Assembly: GCA_035288405.1 (NCBI GenBank)
Contig: DATEAK010000051.1
Span: 1-8,018, forward strand
DNA from: JACPSX01 sp035288405 [NCBI: bacterium]
Lineage (GTDB): Bacteria > JACPSX01
Direction: 5' to 3'
Length of the DNA stretch: 8,018 nucleotides
Shown here one piece after another: positions 1-6,266 of this stretch (position 1 is the first letter of the stretch; each line of letters opens with the position of its first letter). Both the position numbers and the translations under genes were made by a program. The notes beneath the pieces are model-generated. The model saw nothing but the letters and a program-made list of their open reading frames with translations. It made no database searches and was not told the origin of the DNA.

Positions 1-1
1 C

Positions 2-373
2 GTCGAGCGCCGCATGCAGATCGGAGAATCCTTCCTGGAAGCTGGGATGCCGGAGGAGGCTGGCATGGCCTTCCAGGAAGCCCTCAAGCTCAGACCAGAA
101 GACATTCATATATACAACCGGCTGGGAATTGCCTTCCGCAAACAAGGACGGTTCCAGGATGCAATCAGCGAGTATTTCAAGGCTCTCACGGTCGATCCCG
201 AAGATGAGGTCCTCCATTACAACCTGGGTCGAGCCTATCTGGAAGCGGGAGAAAAGCACAAGGCCAGCGCGGAGTTTCGCAAGGCCCTGCAGCTGAAGCC
301 GAAGTTCAAAGAGGCCAGCGATATTCTCCGTACTGTGGAGGCCGAAGAAAAAGCCGGAGTGACTGTTTCCTAA
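2..373 (+). CDS. TPR-repeat protein, C-terminal part (5' end cut by window)
   Basis: The frame is open from the first bases of the window (codons for V-E-R-R come before the first ATG at 14), so this is most likely the C-terminal end of a longer protein rather than a complete 119-residue one. Counting from the ATG at 14, three tetratricopeptide repeats are visible at about residues 1-30, 31-64 and 65-98. They show the usual pattern of small and aromatic positions (Y-N-x-L-G, A-F/Y, A-x-x-x-x-x-K-A-L) and end in L-x-P or V-D-P turns. A short charged tail follows and the gene stops with TAA at 371-373. TPR arrays form a right-handed superhelix that binds other proteins; there is no catalytic motif. 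The missing N-terminal part could carry another domain, such as PilZ or a receiver domain, as in some TPR proteins, but this cannot be seen. The next gene starts 21 bp downstream, so the two are probably co-transcribed. Confidence 0.85.
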   Translation, partial: VERRMQIGESFLEAGMPEEAGMAFQEALKLRPEDIHIYNRLGIAFRKQGRFQDAISEYFKALTVDPEDEVLHYNLGRAYLEAGEKHKASAEFRKALQLKPKFKEASDILRTVEAEEKAGVTVS

Positions 374-394
374 TTTCTCAAGAGGAAATTTGTT

Positions 395-1021
395 TTGCCT
401 CCCCGACGCACGGAAATCGACAAAGCAGATATTGAAGTACCAGAAACCTCGGATGTTGTAGAGACCGAGGTCGCACAGCCCGTCTTGTACAAACAAAAGC
501 CGTTCCTTCTGGGCGTGGGAATCGCACTGGCAGTAGCGGGTCTCTCCATCTTTCCCTTGCGGGGGATGCTTTTCAAGCCCACTCCCCATCCCTCTCCGGC
601 CTCGGCTCCCACACCCAAAGGGTACCCGGGCACGGATGGTTTGGATCCAAACCGAGCTTTGCTGGCTGCTCGAGGTCAATACGACCCGACTACCTCCACC
701 TACTTTGCCGCTGTTGCCTTCCCTGTTCACACACCGAGAGAGGTCCGCGTTCTCAGCTTCCTCCTCGGTTTCGGAATCAGTCCCCAGCACTCCTCCGAAA
801 CCCAAGCTCGCCTTCAGGAGCAAATTCCGGCAATCCGGCAGGCCATCGAACAGGTATTCCTGGATCCGGAGGGCGCCGTTCTGTTTGAGGAATCTCCCCA
901 GGAGGTCGAGAAAATGAAAACCCAGGTTGCGACAGCCGCAGTGGAAACGCTCAAGACCCAAAGGACCTTGCCTCTCCAGGATATCGAACGGGTTTTCGTG
1001 AAGGATTTCCTGTATCACTAA
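395..1021 (+). CDS. Single-pass membrane protein with FliL-like periplasmic domain
   Basis: This is a 208-residue protein from a TTG start, chosen because an AGAGGAAA ribosome binding site (381-388) lies just upstream and no ATG or GTG start gives a better fit. Residues 1-35 are hydrophilic and presumably cytoplasmic. Residues about 37-56 form one hydrophobic segment (F-L-L-G-V-G-I-A-L-A-V-A-G-L). A Pro-rich linker at about 61-78 precedes the periplasmic domain. That domain has the layout of FliL: a beta-strand region (about 114-130), a helix with P-x-I-R-x-A-I (about 144-153), a second helix (about 168-187), and a final strand ending D-I-E-R-V-F-V-K-D-F, like the FliL ending V-x-x-V-Y-F-T-x-F. 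FliL associates with the flagellar stator, and FliL-like proteins are related to stomatin-type scaffolds. No flagellar gene is visible here, so a flagellar role is not implied. The resemblance is by eye and moderate. It sits between two TPR genes. Confidence 0.75.
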   Translation: MPPRRTEIDKADIEVPETSDVVETEVAQPVLYKQKPFLLGVGIALAVAGLSIFPLRGMLFKPTPHPSPASAPTPKGYPGTDGLDPNRALLAARGQYDPTTSTYFAAVAFPVHTPREVRVLSFLLGFGISPQHSSETQARLQEQIPAIRQAIEQVFLDPEGAVLFEESPQEVEKMKTQVATAAVETLKTQRTLPLQDIERVFVKDFLYH

Positions 1022-1046
1022 TTCCCAAATCGAGTACACTGCATCC

Positions 1047-1763
1047 ATGGATAAGAAACCGGTCCTGGATGACCAAGCCTTGATGGAAGTGTACCGTCTG
1101 CGTCTGGAGATGGATCCTGGCAGCAAACTATTCCTCCCGTTGGCGATCCTATACCGGAAGCACGGCGAAACGGACCGAGCCATCGACCTTTGCCTGCAAG
1201 GACTGGAGCGTTACCCCCACTATCAAAGCGCCCGAGTCAATCTGGCGATGGCCTATCTGGACCGGGGAGACGTGGAAGAGACCGCGAACCAGATTTTGCG
1301 GGTTCTGGAAACCCATCCCGATAACCTCCTGGCCCGGGAAATTTTAGCAGAAACCTACTACCAGCGAGGACAAATCGAGAGTGCCCTTCGAGAGTACCAC
1401 ACCCTCCGGCAACAGGCGCCGCTGGGACGGAAATATGACAGCAAGATTCAGGAACTGAGAGAGGTTGCGGGAAGCTGTGGCGTGGATGACCTCCCCGAGC
1501 TCAATCCAGAGGATATCGATCTTGAAGAGCTCATCGAGACAGAGACACCAATTTCTGAAATTCCCGCAGTGCTCCCCACTCCCGAACTCGAGGCAACAAC
1601 TGAAGAAATCCTTCCTGTTCCCGCGCAAGAGTTTTCCGAACCCGGCAGTTCCATGCTAACCAGTGAGGCAGCGGTCGTCCCGGAAGCGGCAATTCTCTCC
1701 ACACTGGAGAAATGGCTGGAGAATATTCATCGCCTCTACCCGCATTTGGGTCCCGTTTCTTGA
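1047..1763 (+). CDS. TPR-repeat protein with acidic linker and C-terminal helix
   Basis: This is a 238-residue soluble protein with no signal peptide or membrane segment. An N-terminal helix (about 8-22) is followed by three TPR units at about 26-59, 60-93 and 94-127, recognisable by L-A-x-L-Y-x-x-x-G, A-x-x-x-L-A-x-A-Y-x-x-x-G and A-E-x-Y-Y-x-x-G. Residues about 147-212 are Glu/Pro/Thr-rich and probably disordered. The protein ends in an amphipathic helix, L-E-K-W-L-E-N-I (about 220-227), a tail I associate from memory with similar bacterial TPR proteins. Its role is probably protein-protein interaction; partner and pathway are unknown. The ATG at 1047 lies 25 bp after the previous stop. The ribosome binding site is weak (only GAG near 1032), which suggests translation following on from the upstream gene. 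A start at the internal ATG at 1083 is possible, but it has no better binding site. Confidence 0.85.
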   Translation: MDKKPVLDDQALMEVYRLRLEMDPGSKLFLPLAILYRKHGETDRAIDLCLQGLERYPHYQSARVNLAMAYLDRGDVEETANQILRVLETHPDNLLAREILAETYYQRGQIESALREYHTLRQQAPLGRKYDSKIQELREVAGSCGVDDLPELNPEDIDLEELIETETPISEIPAVLPTPELEATTEEILPVPAQEFSEPGSSMLTSEAAVVPEAAILSTLEKWLENIHRLYPHLGPVS

Positions 1764-1847
1764 AATCCGGGAATGCCTTGCAAATTTCTTTCTCGTTCAT
1801 TATGGTGGCCGGCGTATTCTTCATTCATGTGAAGGGAGATATCTGAC
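1764..1847 (+). promoter_or_regulatory. Intergenic region with weak sigma-70-like promoter candidate
   Basis: This 84-bp gap separates the TPR gene from the secreted-protein gene. TTGCAA (1778-1783) and TATGGT (1801-1806) are 17 bp apart, each matching 4 of 6 consensus positions, so a modest promoter is possible. A strong ribosome binding site, AAGGGAGA (1832-1839), stands 8 bases before the GTG start. Its first bases can pair with CTTCA (1819-1823) through TGAAG (1830-1834), a 5-bp stem with a 6-nt loop. No intrinsic terminator with a T-run is present, so read-through from the TPR operon is also possible. Confidence 0.3.
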
Positions 1848-2630
1848 GTGACGAGAACCCCGACCTGGAAAAAGAAGTTCATCGTGCTCATGATGGCAGC
1901 AATCATTCTTGGTTCCACCCGCATCGGAAGCGCGCAGGACTTTACAGTAAAACTTGATCGGATCCGGCTTGGGTTCCTGACCACAGAGAAGCAGCCGGGT
2001 CTTGGCACGATTGTGAGCGGTCCGGAACCCCGGTTGTCTATGACAGAGGGGGATCCGGTTTACCTACGATTACGGGATCACCTCCTTGCCGGTGTGAAAG
2101 AATATGCAGTGTACCGCTTCGCCGGTGAAGTCCGACATCCGCGCAGCAAAAAGCCTCTCGGGCGCTTGGTGGAAGGAATCGGAATTATCGAGATCGAGCA
2201 AGAAAACTTTCCTTACACAAAAGGGGTGATTCGCAGATCTCTGTCTGAGGCAAGTCCGGGCGACTGGATCGCGCCTATCGAAATACCTTCCAAATCCACT
2301 TCACGAGGGGAATCGAGCCGGGTTCCCCAAAAGGTTTCCGGCACGATCGTGGCCTTGCGCGCCAACAGACTCGGAGTGGCCGAAGGGGACATCGTCTACC
2401 TGGACATCGGTAGCCAACAGGGGATCTCCGCGGGAGACCGCTTCTATGCGTTCGGAGCCGGTGCGGAATATTCAGGAATGTCTGTTCCCAAAGGTAGCGG
2501 GAAAGAGGGACGGATCCTGGCCGAACTCGTTGTGGTAAGCACTCAAAATACAAGTTCCACAGCCCGCGTTGGAAAAAGTGTGAGCGAACTCACACTAGGG
2601 ACTCCGGTCGAATCGGCCGTTGGCCCTTGA
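1848..2630 (+). CDS. Secreted protein with two related FlgT/LysM-partner-type beta domains
   Basis: This is a 260-residue protein from a GTG start, supported by AAGGGAGA 8 bases upstream. Residues 1-29 form a Sec signal peptide: basic W-K-K-K, hydrophobic F-I-V-L-M-M-A-A-I-I-L, and a probable signal peptidase I site after G-S-A (A29). No lipobox cysteine is present. The mature part contains two related units. Unit one (about 53-146) has G-T-I-V-S, E-G-D-P-V-Y-L and a later G-x-L-x-E-G-I-G-I-I-E-I, ending P-G-D-W-I-A-P. Unit two (about 165-256) has G-T-I-V-A, E-G-D-I-V-Y-L, G-I-S-A-G-D-R-F-Y-A-F and G-R-I-L-A-E-L. The pattern recalls the C-terminal region of FlgT and of LysM proteins often found upstream of dprA, but there is no LysM here. 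It probably acts in the periplasm or envelope; its ligand is unknown. Its TGA stop overlaps the -35 box of the dprA promoter. Confidence 0.8.
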   Translation: MTRTPTWKKKFIVLMMAAIILGSTRIGSAQDFTVKLDRIRLGFLTTEKQPGLGTIVSGPEPRLSMTEGDPVYLRLRDHLLAGVKEYAVYRFAGEVRHPRSKKPLGRLVEGIGIIEIEQENFPYTKGVIRRSLSEASPGDWIAPIEIPSKSTSRGESSRVPQKVSGTIVALRANRLGVAEGDIVYLDIGSQQGISAGDRFYAFGAGAEYSGMSVPKGSGKEGRILAELVVVSTQNTSSTARVGKSVSELTLGTPVESAVGP

Positions 2631-2636
2631 CGGCCG
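2614..2636. repeat. GC-rich inverted repeat over stop codon and -35 box
   Basis: CGGCCGT (2614-2620) and ACGGCCG (2630-2636) are perfect reverse complements separated by 9 bases. In RNA they would form a 7-bp, very GC-rich hairpin around the TGA stop of the secreted-protein gene. In DNA the right arm covers most of the -35 hexamer of the dprA promoter. No T-run follows, so this is not a standard intrinsic terminator. A pause site or a regulator operator are both possible, and chance cannot be excluded. Confidence 0.45.
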
Positions 2637-2654
2637 GACTTGCCTCCGTATAAT
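2627..2654 (+). promoter_or_regulatory. Near-consensus sigma-70 promoter for dprA-topA
   Basis: The -35 box TTGACG (2627-2632; 5 of 6 matches) and the -10 box TATAAT (2649-2654; 6 of 6) are 16 bp apart. Transcription would start near 2661, leaving an untranslated leader of about 30 bases that carries the AGAGGAGA ribosome binding site (2681-2688) before the GTG start at 2692. This is the strongest promoter in the window. It argues that dprA-topA is transcribed independently of the upstream gene. Confidence 0.8.
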
Positions 2655-2691
2655 AAGACCCTCGCTCGGGCTCAATTCCGAGAGGAGAAGA

Positions 2692-3789
2692 GTGGAAAGT
2701 CGGCATTGGCTCATTGCTATGAATCTGGTTCCCGGGTTAGGAGGAGTCCTATTTTCCCGCCTGACCAGGGCCTTCGGGAATCCCGAGCAGGTGTTTTCCG
2801 CGTCCAGCCAGCGGTTGATGGAAGTGGAGGGAATCGGACCCGTGCTATCCGAGAGAATTGCGAACCTGGAACCGGAAAAGGAAGTCGCCAAAGAAATAAA
2901 GCAAGCGGAGGTTCAGGGAATCGCGATTCTAACTCTTGAGGACTCCGACTATCCCCGCCTTCTCCGATTGATTGACTCCCCTCCTCCCGTCCTCTACGTG
3001 AAGGGATCGTTGTTGCCGTCAGACGGCCTCGCGGTGGCGATCGTCGGCTCCCGGCAACCAACTCCGTATGGACGAATCATGGCCGAGCGGCTGGGTGAAG
3101 ATCTGACTCGGACAGGCTTGACAATTGTAAGCGGGATGGCCCGGGGAATTGACAGCCTTGCTCACCAATCCGCTCTCAAAGCAGGTGGAAGGACGCTGGC
3201 CGTTCTGGGCAGCGGGCTTGACCGGATCTATCCTCCGGAGAATCGCCCGCTCAGCGAGGCGATTGTCTCATCGGGTGCGCTGATTTCCGAATTCCCCCTG
3301 GCCACTTCTCCCGAACCGGGGAATTTTCCGGCCCGTAACCGGCTCATCAGCGGTCTGGCTCTCGGAACAGTCGTCATCGAGGCAGCCCAGAAAAGCGGCT
3401 CACTCATCACGGCACAGTATTCCGTCGAACAGGGCAGGGAGGTCTTTGCGGTTCCCGGCAATGCCAACTCGCCCACCAGCGCGGGTACCAATCGTTTGAT
3501 TCAGCGCGGAGCGAAACTCGTCACCAGTGCAGAAGACGTGATCGAAGAACTCCCGGAACCAGCGAAACCTTTCCTGCGCCGTCCAGTCGACAACACAGCG
3601 CAAAGCGCAGGCGATCTCGGCGGAATCGAAAAACAAATCTACGAACTGCTCTTCCAAGGTCACAAGCATATCGACGCCTTGATCGAGGAAAGTCGGGCGG
3701 AGGCCGGCCCGGTCTCAGCCGCCCTTGCTTCTCTCGAACTCAAAGGGCTTGTGAAGCAGTTTGAGGGGAAGGTGTTTGCCCGTCCATGA
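2692..3789 (+). CDS. dprA: DNA-processing protein DprA
   Basis: DprA (Smf) binds incoming single-stranded DNA and loads RecA onto it during natural transformation; it is also found widely in bacteria not known to be transformable. The product is 365 residues, a normal length. An N-terminal helix-hairpin-helix/SAM-like region (about 8-60) contains V-E-G-I-G-P. The Rossmann-like core follows with I-V-G-S-R (117-121), G-M-A-R-G-I-D (148-154), G-S-G-L-D-R-I-Y-P-P-E-N (173-184), F-P-A-R-N-R-L-I-S (212-220), G-S-L-I-T (236-240) and V-P-G-N (254-257). A C-terminal winged-helix domain spans about 311-362. The GTG at 2692 was chosen over an in-frame TTG at 2620 because it follows an AGAGGAGA ribosome binding site and lies downstream of the promoter; the TTG start would precede the -10 box. 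The TGA stop overlaps the topA ATG, so the two genes are translationally coupled. All core motifs are intact. Confidence 0.96.
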   Translation: MESRHWLIAMNLVPGLGGVLFSRLTRAFGNPEQVFSASSQRLMEVEGIGPVLSERIANLEPEKEVAKEIKQAEVQGIAILTLEDSDYPRLLRLIDSPPPVLYVKGSLLPSDGLAVAIVGSRQPTPYGRIMAERLGEDLTRTGLTIVSGMARGIDSLAHQSALKAGGRTLAVLGSGLDRIYPPENRPLSEAIVSSGALISEFPLATSPEPGNFPARNRLISGLALGTVVIEAAQKSGSLITAQYSVEQGREVFAVPGNANSPTSAGTNRLIQRGAKLVTSAEDVIEELPEPAKPFLRRPVDNTAQSAGDLGGIEKQIYELLFQGHKHIDALIEESRAEAGPVSAALASLELKGLVKQFEGKVFARP

Positions 3790-6119
3790 CAACACGGAAA
3801 ACAGGCAAGAAACCACGGAAAACTACCAAAAAGGCGACGACTGTACGCGCCAAGAAATCCCTGGTCATCGTAGAGTCCCCCGCCAAAGCCAGGACCATCA
3901 AGAAATACTTGGGGAACCGCTACGAAGTCATGGCCTCCGTAGGCCACATCCGCGACCTGCCCAAACAAAAATTGGGTGTTAACGTTGAGAAGGGCTTCGA
4001 GCCGGAGTACATCCGGATTCAGGGAAAGACCAAGGTGATCCGCGGACTTAAAGACGCCGCCCGGGGTGCGGAGGCGATTTACCTGGCGCCCGATCCGGAC
4101 CGGGAAGGTGAGGCCATCGCCTGGCACATAGCCCACGAACTGAATGGGAACTCGGACAACATCTTCCGCGTCCTGTTCAACGAGATTACCGAGAAAGCCG
4201 TCCAGCAAGCCATTAAGAACCCCGGCCGCATCGACTTGCAGAAAGTAAATGCACAACAGGCCCGCCGCATTCTTGATCGCCTGGTGGGCTACATGGTGAG
4301 CCCGCTGCTGTGGCGCAATGTTTCCCGGGGACTCAGCGCGGGCCGGGTGCAATCCGTGGCTTTGCGTCTGATCTGTGAGCGAGAGCGGGAAATCAAGGCG
4401 TTTACGCCCAAAGAATACTGGACCATCGAAGCGCTTCTGCAAGGCCAGAATCCTCCCCCCTTTCAAACCCGCCTGCACAGCAAGGCGGGGGAAAAACTGG
4501 AAATTTCCAACGAGGCCGAGTCTCAGGCCATTGTCGAGGACCTCAAGCGCCATCCGGCCATCGTGCGCGAAATCCAACAGAAGGAGCGGCGACGCTACCC
4601 AGTGCCCCCATTCACCACCAGCACCTTACAGCAAGAGGCGGCCCGCCAACTGCGTTTCTCGGCAAAGAAGACCATGGTCATCGCCCAACGTCTCTATGAA
4701 GGACTGGACGTGGGACAGGAAGGCCCCATCGGTCTCATCACTTACATGCGAACGGACTCCGTGCGCTTGGCGGCCGAGGCCCAGGGGGAAGCCCGCGACT
4801 ATGTGGCCCAGAAGATCGGCGCAGAATTTCTGCCCGAAGCTCCCCCTCTGTATCGCAGCAAGAAGAGGGCACAAGAAGCTCATGAGGCGATTCGGCCCAC
4901 TTCCGTGTGGCGCCACCCGGAAGAGTTAGCCCCCTTTCTGGAAAAAGACGATCTGGCTCTGTACCGCCTCATCTGGAATCGTTTCGTGGCCAGCCAGATG
5001 GCCCCGGCGGTGCTCGACATGACCACCGTGATTATTGAGGCCGGCCCCTATGAGCTACGTGCAACGGGGTCCGTCGTCAAGTTTGCAGGTTTCATGCAGC
5101 TCTACATCGAGGGGAAGGACGAGGAAATCCAAGCTCCCGGCGCAAACGGCGAGGAAGAAGGCGAAGGGATTCTCTTTCCCATGCTGCGCCAGGGGGAAAA
5201 CCTGGATCTCCTGGAAGTGACCCCTTCCCAGCACTTCACACAGCCCCCGCCGCGTTACACGGAAGCCTCTCTGGTCAAAGAACTTGAGCAGAATGGAATC
5301 GGCAGACCCAGCACCTACGCCCTCATTATGAGCACGATCCGGGACCGCCGCTACGTTCTCGAGGAAAACCGCAAGTTCGTGGCCACTCAGCTCGGGTTTC
5401 TGGTCAATGATCTTCTGGTGGAATATTTCCCCGACATCTTTGATGCGGAGTTTACCGCCCAAATGGAAGAACGTCTGGACGCGATTGAAGAAGGGGAGAA
5501 AGATTGGAAGGAAACTCTCTCTGAATTTTATGCCCCGTTCCGGATCGATCTGGATAAAGCCGAGGCCAAGCTTGCCCACCTCAAGCGCGAGGGAGAGCAG
5601 ACCTCGGAAGTCTGCAATCGCTGCGGCAAACCCATGATCATTCGCATGGGGCGGTACGGAAAGTTCCTGGCCTGCTCCGGGTATCCGGAGTGTCGCAATA
5701 CCCGGCCCCTCGATAAAGAGAAGGAAGAACCCGAGGAAGTCGTGCAAAGCGACGAGATTTGCGACCAATGCGGCTCTCCCATGGTCATCAAGAACGGGAG
5801 ATACGGGAAGTTCCTGGCCTGCTCCCGCTATCCCGAGTGCAAAGCCACCAAACCTCTCTCCACGGGGGTGCCCTGTCCCCAGCCGGGCTGCAGCGGAACG
5901 ATCGTAGAGCGACGCTCCAAGAGAGGGAAAATTTTCTATAGCTGCAGTACCTATCCCAACTGCGAATACGCCCTCTGGGATCGCCCGATCCCTGGGGAAT
6001 GCCCCCAATGCCATAACCCCTTCCTAGTCGAGAAGGTCCAGCGCAGCGGTGAGGTCACAACTCGTTGCCCTCGCAAAGTCTGCGGCTACCAGCGCGAGAT
6101 GGCCGAGCATCCTGTCTAG
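3786..6119 (+). CDS. topA: DNA topoisomerase I (type IA)
   Basis: TopA relaxes negatively supercoiled DNA by cutting one strand through a 5'-phosphotyrosine. The 777-residue protein has a Toprim domain with S-L-V-I-V-E-S-P-A-K-A (E30) and the metal-binding D-P-D-R-E-G-E (103-109). The catalytic tyrosine is Y320 in I-T-Y-M-R-T-D-S, next to E. coli Y319. H-E-A-I-R-P-T and G-I-G-R-P-S-T-Y-A-L-I-M complete the core. Four Cys4 zinc-binding modules follow, at about 610-636, 659-685, 697-726 and 739-766; the first two are nearly alike (G-R-Y-G-K-F-L-A-C-S-x-Y-P-E-C). The N-terminus has about 24 extra Lys/Arg/Thr-rich residues before the Toprim strand, absent in E. coli. The ATG overlaps the dprA stop (ATGA), with AAGGTG (3769-3774) as a likely ribosome binding site 11 bases upstream. 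It is co-expressed with dprA from the promoter at 2627. The frame is intact throughout. Confidence 0.98.
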   Translation: MTTRKTGKKPRKTTKKATTVRAKKSLVIVESPAKARTIKKYLGNRYEVMASVGHIRDLPKQKLGVNVEKGFEPEYIRIQGKTKVIRGLKDAARGAEAIYLAPDPDREGEAIAWHIAHELNGNSDNIFRVLFNEITEKAVQQAIKNPGRIDLQKVNAQQARRILDRLVGYMVSPLLWRNVSRGLSAGRVQSVALRLICEREREIKAFTPKEYWTIEALLQGQNPPPFQTRLHSKAGEKLEISNEAESQAIVEDLKRHPAIVREIQQKERRRYPVPPFTTSTLQQEAARQLRFSAKKTMVIAQRLYEGLDVGQEGPIGLITYMRTDSVRLAAEAQGEARDYVAQKIGAEFLPEAPPLYRSKKRAQEAHEAIRPTSVWRHPEELAPFLEKDDLALYRLIWNRFVASQMAPAVLDMTTVIIEAGPYELRATGSVVKFAGFMQLYIEGKDEEIQAPGANGEEEGEGILFPMLRQGENLDLLEVTPSQHFTQPPPRYTEASLVKELEQNGIGRPSTYALIMSTIRDRRYVLEENRKFVATQLGFLVNDLLVEYFPDIFDAEFTAQMEERLDAIEEGEKDWKETLSEFYAPFRIDLDKAEAKLAHLKREGEQTSEVCNRCGKPMIIRMGRYGKFLACSGYPECRNTRPLDKEKEEPEEVVQSDEICDQCGSPMVIKNGRYGKFLACSRYPECKATKPLSTGVPCPQPGCSGTIVERRSKRGKIFYSCSTYPNCEYALWDRPIPGECPQCHNPFLVEKVQRSGEVTTRCPRKVCGYQREMAEHPV
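5613..5840 (+). repeat. Tandem duplicated zinc-finger module within topA
   Basis: Modules one and two of the TopA tail begin 147 bp (49 codons) apart. They share an exact 18-bp match, AAGTTCCTGGCCTGCTCC, at 5661-5678 and 5808-5825, within a longer similar stretch (TACGG-A/G-AAGTTCC). The encoded Cys4 modules have the same C-x2-C, G-R-Y-G-K-F-L-A-C-S and Y-P-E-C spacing. Identity at codon level suggests a fairly recent duplication or ongoing gene conversion. Confidence 0.7.
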
Positions 6120-6161
6120 GTTTCCCACCACAATCGTAGCCCACAACTACCGGCTGTAATC

Positions 6162-6170
6162 TGCTATACT
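6162..6170 (+). promoter_or_regulatory. Extended -10 promoter candidate for the restriction gene
   Basis: TGC-TATACT (6162-6170) matches the extended -10 pattern TGn-TATAAT at 5 of 6 hexamer positions plus the TG. There is no good -35 box 16-18 bp upstream (the bases near 6142 read CACAAC-like), which extended -10 promoters can tolerate. Transcription would begin near 6177, leaving a leader of about 90 bases before the hsdR ATG. No clear intrinsic terminator for topA lies in the 6120-6265 gap. Confidence 0.5.
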
Positions 6171-6194
6171 CTGGACCGAACCGTCCCCAAACCT

Positions 6195-6266
6195 ATGAGT
6201 AGACGGGAAACGGGTCCAAGTTGGGGCTCGTCTTTCTTCAGTTCTCCATGCAATAGAGTTCCGTGA
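6195..6266 (+). CDS. Possible 23-codon leader ORF overlapping the hsdR start
   Basis: An ATG at 6195 opens a 23-codon frame (M-S-R-R-E-T-G-P-S-W...) that ends with TGA at 6264-6266, sharing one base with the hsdR ATG (TGATG). This arrangement would suit translational reinitiation, which could matter because hsdR itself has no strong ribosome binding site. The small frame has no Shine-Dalgarno sequence either, and its composition is unremarkable. It may be a chance ORF. Confidence 0.2.
   Translation: MSRRETGPSWGSSFFSSPCNRVP

Noticed and set aside
1802-1846. 14-codon ORF before the secreted-protein gene
   Set aside because: It has no ribosome binding site, is very short, and has no feature distinguishing it from chance.
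2620-2691. Upstream TTG start for dprA adding 24 residues
   Set aside because: This start precedes the -10 box, would overlap the secreted-protein gene, has no ribosome binding site, and the added residues do not fit DprA. GTG at 2692 has a good binding site.
3660-4577. 305-codon open frame on the - strand opposite dprA/topA
   Set aside because: It lies fully antisense to well-supported genes, lacks recognisable motifs, and is explained by GC-rich codon bias keeping the reverse frame open.
5055-6014. 319-codon open frame on the - strand opposite topA
   Set aside because: It is the mirror image of the conserved TopA core and zinc modules; its Gly/Ala/Leu/Phe-rich composition reflects reverse-frame bias, not a protein family.
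6120-6165. Intrinsic terminator after topA
   Set aside because: Only a 4-bp AGCC/GGCT pairing is present and no T-run follows, so no terminator is called.
6185-6226. CCCCAA...TTGGGG inverted repeat in the hsdR leader
   Set aside because: Only 6 bp with a 30-base loop; too weak to call a structure or operator.
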